64,000 bases of DNA, taken from NCBI GenBank assembly GCA_963717985.1, contig CAVQYC010000003.1, forward strand, positions 744,001-808,000. The letters run 5' to 3'. The notes under the pieces were generated by a model. The model searched no databases, was not told the DNA's origin, and saw nothing but the letters and a program-made list of their open reading frames with translations. Below are positions 26,426 through 35,328 of the stretch, one piece after another (position 1 is the first letter of the stretch; each line of letters opens with the position of its first letter). The translations under genes and the position numbers were made by a program. Source of the stretch: BOG-1155 sp963717985. GTDB taxonomy: Bacteria > Desulfobacterota > Syntrophorhabdia > Syntrophorhabdales > WCHB1-27.

Positions 26426-27384
26426 AAATCAACCTCGACAACCTTATTGCCTTTCTCTTCGTCGCCAAGGAGAAGAGCTTCAGCGGCGCGGCGTCTAAGC
26501 TTTTTCTTACCCAGCCCGCAGTGACGACCAAGATCAAGTGCCTCGAAAGCCAATTCGGTGGAAAACTGTTTGCCACCACGGGCAAAGATCTGCAGCTCAC
26601 CGACCTGGCCGGAGAAGTACTCCCTTTGGCCGAGGAGATATACAGAGAGGTCAAGGAGATAGAGTCTATAGCCGCATCCTTCAGGGATACGGTAAAGGGC
26701 GTGTTGCGCATCGGCGTTTCCAGGTCTCTTTCCCAAACCTATGTGCCGATCTTGATCTCTATGTTCTCCGAGCAGTGTCCGGACGTACAGATAAGCGTCA
26801 CCGAAGGCTATTCACACGACGTCATCGAGAAGATACTGGAATTCAGGGACGAGATCGGTGTTATTCCTCGGGTGCAGGTGAGCGACAAGCTGATAACCCG
26901 GACCATCTCCAGAGAGAGGATGGACCTCGTCGTGGGATCGAGCCACAGACTCGCAAAAAAAGAACAATTGACCATCCAGGATATCCTTCAGGAGCCTATC
27001 ATCCTGGCCGGGGTGGGCTCCGCCACGAGATTGACATTCCTTGAGATCTTCGAAAAGTACCACGTGACGCCCCGCATCGCGCTGGAATCGGAGAATATCG
27101 AGATGACAAAGAAGTACCTTATCCTGGGCAAAGGGTTAGGCCAGCTTTACCACCCCCTGATGAAGGAGGAATTGGAAAAAGGCCTCCTGAAGGTGCTGAA
27201 GGTTGAAGGACTCGATATCTACATAGACGTTCAGCTTGTGTACCTTGCGAGGCGGGTCCTCAGCAGCAGTGCAAGAAAATTCATGGAGATTGCCGTTTCG
27301 ACCTTCGGTCCTCATAACCTGATAAACCCGCTGGATAGCCTGTCCCCGTTGAGAGATGGCGCCGGGCGGGGACAGCGCACATGA
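26413..27384 (+). CDS. LysR-family transcriptional regulator
   Basis: A 323-residue LysR regulator. Residues 1-65 are the winged helix: NLIAFLFVAKEKSFSGAASKLFLTQPAVTTKIKCLE. The rest is a periplasmic-binding-like effector domain (GVLRIGVSRSLSQTYVPILI, MDLVVGSSHRLA). The start at 26413 has GGAGG five to nine bases upstream and lies within the end of the Tm-1-like gene; a longer upstream frame is only the out-of-frame Tm-1 sequence. It likely senses a small metabolite and controls its own operon, but the inducer is unknown. Confidence 0.9.
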   Translation: MENVKINLDNLIAFLFVAKEKSFSGAASKLFLTQPAVTTKIKCLESQFGGKLFATTGKDLQLTDLAGEVLPLAEEIYREVKEIESIAASFRDTVKGVLRIGVSRSLSQTYVPILISMFSEQCPDVQISVTEGYSHDVIEKILEFRDEIGVIPRVQVSDKLITRTISRERMDLVVGSSHRLAKKEQLTIQDILQEPIILAGVGSATRLTFLEIFEKYHVTPRIALESENIEMTKKYLILGKGLGQLYHPLMKEELEKGLLKVLKVEGLDIYIDVQLVYLARRVLSSSARKFMEIAVSTFGPHNLINPLDSLSPLRDGAGRGQRT

Positions 27385-28023
27385 AAGGGTGATTGGTAGG
27401 GGTCTTATAGTTAAGGGAAATCATGTGTCACCCGCGTTGTTACCCCCCCCTCCCCTTGCGGGCATAAGCGCTCACTCAGGCCGTCACCAAGCCTGCCCCG
27501 GAATGTCTGTATCCGGGGGTGAAGCTTCTCCCGGAAGGGTTGAATCCGGGAACCGGGGGTCCTTTTACCCTTTTCGGCACGCATTTTTCACTCACCGTCT
27601 CAGCACCCCTCTTTCTGATTCCCTTCTCTCACAAGCCTTCCCGAAGGGGGGTTGACGAAACTGGACGAAACTGGACGGTTTAGGGGGGGGAGGGGTCAGC
27701 GCACGGCGCTACACCGCCGTCAGAACACCTACTTGCGACTCAATTGTCAAAGAGCGCAGCCGGTTCACGGGAAACCGGCTTAAACGGGCCGGGCCTTCTG
27801 CCGTCTCTTCCGGCCCATCACAATGGCTGCCCGGTCTCAACATATTTTCCCTGTTTTCCGCTCTCCTGTCAAAGTGACAAGGAGGGGTGACAAGGAGGAG
27901 CGACAAGGAGAGATGACAACCAGGGGTGACAAAAAGCATAAGCACTTTTGCACATTATGCGACAGCGAGCAGGGCGGTGAAAGGGACCATTGAAGAAAGA
28001 AAAGGGAAAGTATGATTATCAGG
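27385..28023. other. Repeat-bearing intergenic region
   Basis: No gene is supported in these 639 bases. It holds a 10-bp direct repeat GACGAAACTG twice in tandem (27654-27673) and a 13-bp tandem array further on, with C- and G-rich runs. The region separates the convergent LysR and methyltransferase genes. Confidence 0.6.
27875..27939 (+). repeat. Five-copy 13-bp tandem repeat
   Basis: Units: TGACAAGGAGGGG, TGACAAGGAGGAG, CGACAAGGAGAGA, TGACAACCAGGGG, TGACAAAAAGCAT. The period is exactly 13 and the first three units are near identical, with decay toward the right. No coding frame crosses it. Confidence 0.8.
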
Positions 28024-28827
28024 TCATCTGTTCTTTTCCCCGATCTCAAGGTTTACGTGTATCGGCAAGTCCAGGCGGTCTCCATTTTTCCTTATCACGT
28101 CCTCGATCGCATGGTAGAAGACCGAGAGGCTCTCTCCGTCCCTCGTCGAGTTATCCGAGAACGTTCGGAGCAGGTCCACGTACCCCTTTGCGGTGTAGCT
28201 CTTCATATGAATGTACTCCCGATGACTGACGGGCCTGAAGTAGCCGCTGTCCGCCAGCTCCCTCCTTCTCTCATCGATCTTTTCCCTGTGAGCTTCCCTT
28301 ATGTCTCGTCTCTTTGCCTCGTCCGGGTGATAGAGCCGGTAGATCTCCTGGATCTCGTCGAAAATCGGCTCGTCATTTCTTGAGTGATTGTTCCAGTACA
28401 ACACGAGATGTCCTTTCTCTTTCAGAAGCTGCGCCGTCTTCGTGTACCTTACATCCTGCTTCACCCAATGAAAGGCAGTCGCCGACACGATACAATCATA
28501 CGGTTCTTCTGCAATGAATTCCTCAAACCTGGTTCCCACTATTCTTACGCCGTCAGTCCCATGAAACCTTTTTCGAAGAAGCTTACCCAAGGCCGGTCCC
28601 GGCTCAATGGTCGTCACCTGCGGTCGCCACCGTTTATATATATCCCAGGTCGCCTTGCCGTCTCCCGCGCCGATTTCGAGAAGCCTGGTGTTCCGAGAGA
28701 AGAGGACGTATTTCTCGATCTCTTCATAAACTTCTTGAGGATACCCGGTGCGGGCATCCTCATAAAGACCCGCAATGCGATCGAAGGAGGCTGCGCGGAT
28801 GTCCTCTATATCGTTCTGGTCCTGCAT
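28024..28827 (-). CDS. Class I SAM-dependent methyltransferase
   Basis: A 267-residue methyltransferase of the UbiE/COQ5-like type. Seen: ASFDRIAGLYEDARTGYP at the N-terminus, the SAM-binding LLEIGAGDGKATWDIYKR near residue 50, TTIEPGPALGKLL, and YDCIVSATAFHWV with the post-II motif. The methyl acceptor cannot be read from sequence. The start ATG is followed by acidic MQDQNDIEDIRAA; no strong ribosome-binding site is visible. It is a single gene. Confidence 0.85.
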   Translation of the reverse strand: MQDQNDIEDIRAASFDRIAGLYEDARTGYPQEVYEEIEKYVLFSRNTRLLEIGAGDGKATWDIYKRWRPQVTTIEPGPALGKLLRKRFHGTDGVRIVGTRFEEFIAEEPYDCIVSATAFHWVKQDVRYTKTAQLLKEKGHLVLYWNNHSRNDEPIFDEIQEIYRLYHPDEAKRRDIREAHREKIDERRRELADSGYFRPVSHREYIHMKSYTAKGYVDLLRTFSDNSTRDGESLSVFYHAIEDVIRKNGDRLDLPIHVNLEIGEKNR

Positions 28828-29034
28828 AATGGAAAGGGTTGCCGATCGCCTCTCAGCGGCCTCCTGATGCTGCCGGTATTTTACTAGAGATCACCGGAGA
28901 GGACAAGGGTAACATTACACACGGCATTCAGTAATTACATCATAATCTTCACTTGCAAACTAATTAAAATAATAAGAAAATAGAATGCATTGTCAAAAGT
29001 TATGTGAAAAGCCGAGGCCAAGGAGGTAAGAAGG

Positions 29035-29253
29035 ATGAGGAAATTATTGATTCTATTGATCGGTGTGGTGTTTCTGTTTGTGGCAGCGACTCCTGCTCGG
29101 GCTCCGTTGGTGAACAAAGTAGATAGGCCGAACCCACAGCCCAAAGGTGGTGGAAACCCTAATGTGGTAGACCTGAGCGATAAGAAATCTCAGGTGCCGA
29201 AGATTCCGCCTACTCCGGCACCTAAGCAAGAAAAACAGTCACCAAAGCAGTAA
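29035..29253 (+). CDS. Small exported Pro/Lys-rich protein
   Basis: A 72-residue protein with a signal peptide (LLILLIGVVFLFVAATPARA) and a mature part rich in Pro, Lys and Gln ending in TPAPKQEKQSPKQ. AAGGAGG eight bases upstream of the ATG supports real expression. It resembles small secreted proteins of unknown role. The A/T-rich stretch 28940-28990 just upstream may serve as its promoter region. Confidence 0.65.
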   Translation: MRKLLILLIGVVFLFVAATPARAPLVNKVDRPNPQPKGGGNPNVVDLSDKKSQVPKIPPTPAPKQEKQSPKQ

Positions 29254-29538
29254 GCAATTGAGGATTTGAAATAGGTGATAAAGGTCCGGATGTGAGCCTG
29301 TCGCTCACGCGTATAGACTGCAAGACCTATCTTTCTCATGCTTCGTCCCTCCTGCCATCTTATCTCTTGCTTAATTACCATGAGAGGGAGAGTTAAACAA
29401 GACTTTTTTGCCCTTGTCGACAGTATGGATGTTCTCGACCTTTTCGCCTATACTTTTACTCCCGGACGGGAACAAATTCCGGGGCGAAGATGTCTGTCCA
29501 CCTTTTTAACTGAAAATGACATCCCAAGGAGGGATCCC

Positions 29539-30009
29539 ATGAAAAGGGCGCCAATTCTGGCTGTGGCAGTAGTGCTTCTGGCAGGCTACGCCTACGCGGA
29601 AACGTTTACGGACAACGGCAATGGCACGGTGACAGACAAAAACACGGGCCTCATGTGGCAGAAGCAGGATGACGCCACTGGGTACAACTGGTATGTGGCA
29701 GCGGGTGTCCATGACGCAACATATAATCCGACTACCAAAAGCGTCTGCGGCGAGCTCACCCTTGCCGGCTATTCCGGCTGGAGACTCCCCTCCAACGCCG
29801 AATTGATGAGCCTAGTAGATGATTCGATCCCGGAGCCCGGGCCCAGGGTCGACAAAGCATATTTTCCGGGAACCAAATCGTCTGTTTACTGGTCGTCGTC
29901 AACCCAGGAAGCAGCCGCGCTCGGCACGGTCTTTCGCAGTGGCAATATCTTCATCGGCCACAGAGGAGCTAACCTCTGGTATGTGAGGTGCGTGCGGGAC
30001 GGGAAGTGA
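29539..30009 (+). CDS. Exported DUF1566 (Lcl-type) protein
   Basis: A 156-residue secreted protein. The signal peptide is MKRAPILAVAVVLLAGYAYA; the mature part has FTDNGNGTVTDKNTGLMWQK near residue 24 and YSGWRLPSNAELMSLVD near residue 85, the DUF1566 signature, and ends YVRCVRDGK. ATG 29539 is chosen because AAGGAGG precedes it and the signal peptide begins there; a longer in-frame upstream stretch has no such features. The domain is often found in surface and adhesion proteins. Function unknown. Confidence 0.8.
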   Translation: MKRAPILAVAVVLLAGYAYAETFTDNGNGTVTDKNTGLMWQKQDDATGYNWYVAAGVHDATYNPTTKSVCGELTLAGYSGWRLPSNAELMSLVDDSIPEPGPRVDKAYFPGTKSSVYWSSSTQEAAALGTVFRSGNIFIGHRGANLWYVRCVRDGK

Positions 30010-30389
30010 AGGTGAAAAAGTAATGAGCAAGAAGGCAGGCATCTTATGCTCAAGCGGGCTATATGGGCATGCCGGTCACTGAGGAGATAAAAGGGGAAAA
30101 CGAGAAAAACAAAGGGTGAGTCAAGGTTTAGGCAAAACACCCTGGGGATCGGCGTGTTTACCGTATTTCACCGAGCAGATGCTCGATTCCGTTCCGGACT
30201 GCCCCTTGTCCCTGACCGGATCCGCTCGGTTACTCTACCCTCTTCCCACCATATTTAAAGTATAAGACAGGCCGGACGAATGTCAAGGGGGGCAGCAGGC
30301 CGTCAAAGGCCGATCATGACCACGGACAACAGGCTAGCGACACCGTGTTATGGTATAAAAAACTCACAACTTCGGAAAGGAGGGCGGAT
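30010..30389. other. Gap before the PfkB gene
   Basis: No gene is supported in these 380 bases. A long weak inverted repeat (ACCGAG at about 30171 with CTCGGT at about 30224) may form a stem. A TATAAA at 30354-30359 may be a -10 for the downstream kinase gene, but no -35 is apparent. Confidence 0.4.
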
Positions 30390-31268
30390 ATGGGTAGCTA
30401 TGATCTCGTGTTCATGGGCCACATAACTATTGACGAAATTGAGGCGAAAGAAGGATCTGCCCGCGGTGTGCCTGGTGGGGCACCACTTTTCGGGGCTTTT
30501 GCCGCCTCACGCAGCCACAAGAGGATAGCTGTGGTTACGAGAATGGCCAAGGAAGATGAAGGTTACCTTGCACCGTTAAAAGCCGCCGGCATCGACGTTT
30601 ACCTGCAGCCGGTCGACCATACTACCCACATGCGGGTTGTCCATCCGACGGCGAATGTGGACGACAGGCTGATGTATCAGACCGAGAACGCCGGGTTCTT
30701 TTCCCTGGAAGACCTGCCCCCCTTGGAGCCGTGTCTGATTCACCTTGGCGCCTTGACCGACCGGGAGTTTACCTTGGGATTCATGCGAGGGCTGAAGGAA
30801 CGCGGTTTTCGCCTGTCGGTGGATATGCAGAATTTCGTGCGCCAGGTTGATACCGGGACCGGTGTGATTCACTTCAGGGACGTGCCGGGAAAAAGAGACA
30901 TCGCGAGCATCGCCGATATGGTAAAACTCGATGTGGTGGAAGCAGAAATACTCACCGGGACTACTGATCTGGAGCAAGCCGCCGTGATTGTCGAAGACTG
31001 GGGATGCCCGGAGATCATCATAACCCGTTCGGATGGGGTTTTTGCCCGTTATAAGGGCAAGACGTACTACGAAAGATTCTCTCACAGGAACTCTCAGGGC
31101 AGAACCGGTCGCGGTGACACAACAACGGGGTCATATCTGGTCCGCAGGCTGGATCACGGGGTGGAAGACTCATTGAAGTTTGCGGCAGCCCTGGCTTCGA
31201 TCAAGATGGAAACGTCCGGTCCCTTCAGGGGAACCCTCGAAGATGTCCTGGAAAGAATGGGTGCCTGA
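30390..31268 (+). CDS. PfkB-family carbohydrate kinase
   Basis: A 292-residue ribokinase-like sugar or nucleoside kinase. Seen: DLVFMGHITIDEI at the N-terminus, GVPGGAPLFGAFAASRS (substrate-binding GG), and NSQGRTGRGDTTTGSYLVRRL with the catalytic GxGD motif near residue 245. ATG 30390 is chosen for GGAGGG seven bases before it. Substrate could be a sugar, inositol-like compound or nucleoside. It stands alone at the left edge of the accessory island. Confidence 0.85.
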   Translation: MGSYDLVFMGHITIDEIEAKEGSARGVPGGAPLFGAFAASRSHKRIAVVTRMAKEDEGYLAPLKAAGIDVYLQPVDHTTHMRVVHPTANVDDRLMYQTENAGFFSLEDLPPLEPCLIHLGALTDREFTLGFMRGLKERGFRLSVDMQNFVRQVDTGTGVIHFRDVPGKRDIASIADMVKLDVVEAEILTGTTDLEQAAVIVEDWGCPEIIITRSDGVFARYKGKTYYERFSHRNSQGRTGRGDTTTGSYLVRRLDHGVEDSLKFAAALASIKMETSGPFRGTLEDVLERMGA

Positions 31269-31491
31269 CACGACAAAAAGCACCTTGCGCCGTTTTTCAA
31301 AAAAAAGCTGTAAAAGTCAAGATCTCGCCGGACAGTCAGCCCCTCTTTCGGGCAGGTTGCAGATTGTCCGTTAGCAGGGCTTGGTTTGATATATATTGGC
31401 CCCAGACGGGAGAAAGTGCTACACTTATCAGGAACGGAAAGTCATCCTGATCCATGAGGTAGGTTGTCACAAACGAGGAGGCGTCGACCCC

Positions 31492-31713
31492 ATGAAGGTT
31501 CAAGAGATCATCTTTGTAGTGGAGGAAGACCCTGAAGGCGGTTATAATGCACGAGCTCTCGGACAGTCTATATTCGCTCAGGGCGATACGTTTCAGGAGT
31601 TAAAGGACAACATCAAAGATACCCTGGAATGCCACTTTGTCCGGAAGGACGATATCCCAGGCATAGTGAGGCTGCACACACAAAGTCACCATCCCGGACC
31701 ATCAGCCGATTAA
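31492..31713 (+). CDS. hicB: HicB-like antitoxin
   Basis: A 73-residue HicB-family partner protein: IIFVVEEDPEGGYNARALGQSIFAQGDTFQELKDNIKDTLECHF, then DIPGIVRLH, the usual end of this subfamily. ATG 31492 is preferred because the fold begins there. HicB normally neutralises the HicA mRNA-binding toxin. Here the toxin gene exists only as a 3' remnant, so the antitoxin is an orphan. The last 16 or so residues (TQSHHPGPSAD) are read from the toxin remnant in the wrong frame. Confidence 0.7.
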   Translation: MKVQEIIFVVEEDPEGGYNARALGQSIFAQGDTFQELKDNIKDTLECHFVRKDDIPGIVRLHTQSHHPGPSAD

Positions 31714-31807
31714 GATCGGTACTCTCAATAACATCATGGCTGACATTGCCGACTACCTGCAGATTTCCAAGCAGGAATTATTGACACAACTATTTGGGTC
31801 CGACTGA
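31676..31807 (+). pseudogene. hicA: HicA toxin remnant
   Basis: In the +1 frame relative to hicB the sequence reads THKVTIPDHQPIKIGTLNNI then MADIADYLQISKQELLTQLF to a stop at 31805. This is the C-terminal half of a HicA toxin (GTLN.I plus terminal helix). The N-terminal half, with the catalytic His of the double-stranded RNA-binding fold, is missing, so the toxin cannot work. The junction with hicB looks like a deletion. Confidence 0.65.
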
Positions 31808-31829
31808 TAGGGATCGAAAAATCTACTAA

Positions 31830-32069
31830 CCTGATAAGGTCAGCCGGCTGAGGTGGAAAACCCTCAAACGGCGGAGCCACAAACACCGGCTGCCCTGGGA
31901 TCGGATGAAACGTCTCGTGGACAGGTGGCTCCCACTGGCCCGTGTCTGCCATCCTTATCCGCTCGTGCGCCTCAACGTCACTACCTGAGGCAAGAACCAT
32001 ATGCGGAAGAGCCGCACGTACGGGGGGTCTGTGCGGGGGCGTAGGGTAACCGGCGTTCCTGGCGCGACC
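31830..32069 (+). mobile_element. 3' remnant of a group II intron
   Basis: Codons 31830-31988 encode the end of a group II intron reverse transcriptase/maturase: RWKTLKRRSHKHRLPWDRMK, RLVDRWLPLARVCHPYPLVR, LNVTT and stop. Just after it is a domain V-like hairpin (AACCATATGCGG AAGA GCCGCACGTACG) and GGGTAACCGGCGTTCC, typical of domain VI. All upstream intron domains and most of the maturase are gone, so it cannot move. Confidence 0.7.
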
Positions 32070-32437
32070 AAAGTGCTCCCAACAATTTGATTGACTTCGT
32101 CTCGTCCACGATGGTAGAAGAATACAAACATCACTGCCCGATCATCCTGCTTTTACCTTGAAAGAAAACGCGCGCCCGTGTAACGCCGGCAGCAATATCG
32201 CCGGCCGGTATCGTTTAGTTCGAGGAGAGGAAATGAGCACCGCTTCATCGTTCGCTCCCTGCACCACCACTCGTGCACGGGCCACAGCCGGATCGACTGA
32301 CGGATTTACGGGCGCTTCTCCTGAAGGAATACTGTGTAAAAATTGGGCAACAAGCGGCCAGGCAAAAAGAAGACCGACACGTGGAGGCAAATCAAACAAG
32401 AGAACCGGGATAGGCGAAATGAACCGCAACTGACCCC
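32070..32437. other. Gap between intron remnant and IS3 element
   Basis: No gene is supported. A 66-codon frame starting at the ATG near 32233, after GAGGAGAGGAA, is possible but low complexity (MSTASSFAPCTTTRARAT...) and runs up to the insertion sequence; I do not call it. Confidence 0.35.
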
Positions 32438-32466
32438 TGATGTCAATAGTGGACACGAAATATCTT

Positions 32467-33327
32467 TCATGCCGCAACCTGTCTGGCGTGGAACTGCCTC
32501 CCATATGCCACGGGAGATAGATAGCCAAGCCGTCTCTGACGCCGCTGCCGGTTGTAGAAGACTTCAATGTATTCGGTAATGTCTCTGCGTGCCTCCTCTC
32601 TTGTTCTGTAATGCCGGTGGTGGACAAGCTCGTTCTTCAAGGTGCCCCAAAAGCTCTCCATAGGGGCGTTGTCGTAGCAGTTGCCCTTTCTGCTCATTGA
32701 TGCCTTCATGCCGAACCGTTCGAGCAGCTTCCGGTATTCGTGGGAGCAGTACTGACAACCGCGATCAGAGTGATGAATGAGTCCCCTGGCCGGGCGCCTG
32801 GACCCTACTGCCCGGGAGAGGGACTCCTTGACTAGGTCCGTGATGATCCTCGATCCCAGGGCGTAGCCGACGATCTCCCCGTTGAAGAGGTCTTTGTGAG
32901 CGGCGCAGTAGAGCCAGCCTTCTTCGGTGGGCACATAGGTCAGGTCACTGACCCAGACCTCGTTTGGAGCTTCTACCCTGAAGTTCTGTTCCAGGAGGTT
33001 CTCCGCCACGGGAAGCGTATGTTTCGAGTGCGTTGTTGCCTTGAACTTCCTGATTTGTTTGCACCGTATCCCCAGTTTCTCCCTGATCCGTCTGATCCTG
33101 CAGATGCCCACCCTTATCCCATGTTCCGCAAGGTCTGCCTGAAGCTTCTCAGGCCCTGAGGTCTCACGGGTCCTTTTGTGGGCGACCCGGATCTCTATTT
33201 CCAGCCGTGCTTCCTCCCTGGCATGTCTTGAAGGAGGAGCATTGAGCCATTTATAGTATCCGCTTGCCGATACCCTGAAGAAACGGCACATCCGGGGGAT
33301 GGAGTACGTGAGTCGCATCTGCTTCAT
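32467..33327 (-). CDS. IS3 family transposase OrfB
   Basis: A 286-residue integrase-core protein with the DDE triad in place: WVSDLTYVPTEEG (first Asp), HHSDRGCQYCS (second Asp) and NAPMESFWGTLKNE (Glu). N-terminal HTH_21-like part: RVSASGYYKWL, and GICRIRRIREKLGI. Its ATG overlaps the orfA stop (TGATG). A -1 shift at the A6G run in orfA gives an OrfAB fusion that is the active transposase in this family. Confidence 0.9.
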   Translation of the reverse strand: MKQMRLTYSIPRMCRFFRVSASGYYKWLNAPPSRHAREEARLEIEIRVAHKRTRETSGPEKLQADLAEHGIRVGICRIRRIREKLGIRCKQIRKFKATTHSKHTLPVAENLLEQNFRVEAPNEVWVSDLTYVPTEEGWLYCAAHKDLFNGEIVGYALGSRIITDLVKESLSRAVGSRRPARGLIHHSDRGCQYCSHEYRKLLERFGMKASMSRKGNCYDNAPMESFWGTLKNELVHHRHYRTREEARRDITEYIEVFYNRQRRQRRLGYLSPVAYGRQFHARQVAA

Positions 33328-33647
33328 CAGCGCGTACCGGGCAGCGACCCTTTCGCAAAGTACGCGGCTGCCTTTTTTAGTAGATCACGTTCCATCTTCA
33401 CTTCGGCCAGTTCTCTTCTCACCCGTGCCAGTTCCAGCTCTGTTTCCGAGAGGGTCTTCTTCGTCTTCCCCACTGATGCGAGTTCACCCTTCTTGTGGGC
33501 CTTTACCCAGTACCTTATGGTGGTAGAAGGGATTGATAGCTGAACGCCCACCTGCCTGACGCTGAAGCCGTTTTCTATGACCAGCTTGACCGCCTCCTCC
33601 CGGAACTCTCTCGAATAGACGCCATAGGGGATCTTCTCCTTCGCCAT
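33327..33647 (-). CDS. IS3 family OrfA (helix-turn-helix)
   Basis: A 106-residue DNA-binding protein: YSREFREEAVKLVIENGFSV then RQVGVQLSIPSTTIRYWVKA forms the helix-turn-helix, followed by a leucine-rich coiled coil (ELELARVRRELAEVKMERDL). Near its end the codons CTA AAA AAG (complement of 33371-33381) form the A-AAA-AAG slippery heptamer. The -1 frame then runs open into orfB without stops, so programmed frameshifting is expected. Confidence 0.85.
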   Translation of the reverse strand: MAKEKIPYGVYSREFREEAVKLVIENGFSVRQVGVQLSIPSTTIRYWVKAHKKGELASVGKTKKTLSETELELARVRRELAEVKMERDLLKKAAAYFAKGSLPGTR

Positions 33648-33723
33648 AGTGACACCTCCGTCTGCTTCTGTATTGTACCTCAACTTTGGTGTCCACTAAA
33701 TCCATCATACCCCAAACAGTGGG

Positions 33724-33731
33724 AGTGGCAC
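33724..33731 (+). repeat. 8-bp target duplication of IS256 element, left
   Basis: AGTGGCAC directly left of the element; the identical octamer follows the right end at 35074-35081. Confidence 0.9.
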
Positions 33732-35073
33732 GGTACTGTCAACCTAATTGTGTAAATTTCTTATAGAGGGGCAAATTAGGACGTACCTTCCCTATTTTCG
33801 TCGTCCTCCAGTTCATCTCCATCTTCAAAGAGATAAATGCCAGGAGCAGATAGCAGGCATTCTCCCCGGCAACAATTTCCATGGGTTTGGTCCTTCTTTT
33901 GAATTCCTTGTTCAGCCGTTCAATGATGTTGGTAGTCCGTAAGGATATCCATTCTTCTTCCGGAAAAGAGAAGAAGGTGAGGCAGGCGCTAAGGGAATTC
34001 GACAGGCATTTCACTGCCGAGGGGAGCTCTTTCTCCCATTTACCCGCGAAGCTTAACGCAAACTCGTCCGCCTTCTTTCTGGATGAGGCATAGAAGATAG
34101 ACCGGAGGTCATCCGCTACCGCCTGTTTCAAGTTCATGGGCGCCTTGGCGATGACGCTCCTGGCGACATGTACCTGGCAGCGTTGAACCTTTGCATGAGG
34201 AAACTCTTCTTCGAATACTTTCTCCAGGCCGGACAGGCCATCCATGATGCCCAGGACTACGGTAGGTCCGTGAAGTCCTCTTCCCTTGAGATCCTTGAAG
34301 AACTGCCTCCAGACGGAAGCCGACTCCTTGTCGCCGCTCTGGAGACCAAGGACCAGCTTGGTGCCGTCTTCTCTCACCCCTATGACCACGAGGACGGGTA
34401 CGAGTTCGATGCTCCCGGAAATCCTCATGCGGAAATTGACGCCGTCAACAAAGATGTATTTGATCTTCTCCCCGGAGAGGTCGCGCATCCTCCATTTCTC
34501 CACCGCCTGCTTCAGCTCGGTCGTTGTATTGCTCACCTCCGTCGCCGAGAGAGATCGGTCGATGAGCCTCTTCGTGAGAAGCGAGAGGGTCCTCGTGCTT
34601 ATGCCGGTCAGGTACATGGCTGCAATGTCTTCGGTGATCCGCTCGTCATAACGCTGACTCCGGGGTAACACCTGGGAGTGAAAATCGCCGTCCCGATCAC
34701 GGGGCACCCTGACCTCTACGTCACCGATGCCTTTAATGCAAAAGGTACGAGAATAGCTGCCGTTGCGGTAATCGGTGCTGTCCTTCCGCTCATATTTTTC
34801 TCTTCCTATATGGTCGGTAAGTTCTTTTCCCATAAGGTTCGTAAGAAAGGTCCCTACCTCTTTCTGTATGTTCATGCCGATGTACTCAAGAATCTTTGCC
34901 GGGACATTTTCAACTTCCTTGATTAACGCGAGCGCCTCTGATACGCTTACCTTCAGTTCCACGGATGTTCCTCCTCCCTAAAATATTGTGATTTGGTCGT
35001 CACCTATTTTATAGGAGGCACATCCTTTTTTGCCAGCCTCTTTCAGAATTTACACAAGAAAGTTTACACTACC
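33732..35073 (-). mobile_element. IS256-family insertion sequence with perfect 8-bp duplication
   Basis: 1,342 bp bounded by imperfect inverted repeats (GGTACTGTCAACC left, GGTAGTGTAAACT inward from right, both continuing to TTGTGTAAATT) and flanked by identical AGTGGCAC octamers at 33724-33731 and 35074-35081. An intact transposase and exact duplication indicate a recent, probably active insertion. It sits 16 bases beyond the IS3 element. Confidence 0.93.
33739..34962 (-). CDS. IS256 family (Mutator-like) transposase
   Basis: A 407-residue transposase. Seen: NYRNGSY-type motif STDYRNGSYSRTFCIKGIGD, VPRDRDGDFHSQVLP, YIFVDGVNFRMR with the first catalytic Asp, GIMDGLSGLEKVFEEEFPHAKVQRCQVHVARSV with the second Asp and the C/H signature, and LRTTNIIERLNKEFKRRTKP with the catalytic Glu. 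Length is normal for IS256. The stop is just seven bases from the left end of the element. Confidence 0.93.
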   Translation of the reverse strand: MELKVSVSEALALIKEVENVPAKILEYIGMNIQKEVGTFLTNLMGKELTDHIGREKYERKDSTDYRNGSYSRTFCIKGIGDVEVRVPRDRDGDFHSQVLPRSQRYDERITEDIAAMYLTGISTRTLSLLTKRLIDRSLSATEVSNTTTELKQAVEKWRMRDLSGEKIKYIFVDGVNFRMRISGSIELVPVLVVIGVREDGTKLVLGLQSGDKESASVWRQFFKDLKGRGLHGPTVVLGIMDGLSGLEKVFEEEFPHAKVQRCQVHVARSVIAKAPMNLKQAVADDLRSIFYASSRKKADEFALSFAGKWEKELPSAVKCLSNSLSACLTFFSFPEEEWISLRTTNIIERLNKEFKRRTKPMEIVAGENACYLLLAFISLKMEMNWRTTKIGKVRPNLPLYKKFTQLG

Positions 35074-35081
35074 AGTGGCAC
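35074..35081 (+). repeat. 8-bp target duplication of IS256 element, right
   Basis: AGTGGCAC, matching 33724-33731. The rest of the gap to 35328 shows no gene. Confidence 0.9.
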
Positions 35082-35328
35082 AGGTGAGACGGGGCGAGGA
35101 AAGGGGTGCCCCTTCTTCCTGTCGGCGGCGAGGGGAGATGTTATCTATTTGCGTATGGATGTCCCCTAGGTGCCCCTTGCTAAAGTCGAGGATAAAGATT
35201 TGATCCGATGACCCTCCATGCCCCCCTTCCGGAATGAACGGAACTACGCCCCCCCTTATTTTCGGTGCCAATTGTGTTGTTCAAGAATGTAAAGATGGAT
35301 TAACGCGACGAAAGGAGGAAGAACGCTA

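Larger units (their letters stand above)
32438..33707 (-). mobile_element. IS3-family insertion sequence (1)
   Basis: About 1,270 bp with imperfect inverted ends TGATGTCAATAGTGGACAC (left) and TGATGGATTTAGTGGACAC (read inward from the right end at 33707). It carries orfA and orfB on the minus strand with a slippery site, as usual for IS3. No target duplication was seen. Confidence 0.8.

Noticed and set aside
27400..27720. Runs of C and G suggesting a CRISPR-like or phage attachment site
   Set aside because: There are no regular repeats with unique spacers and no tRNA or integrase nearby.
32158..32433. Small frame before the IS3 element
   Set aside because: Low complexity Ser/Thr/Ala/Arg-rich sequence running up to the element; no domain.
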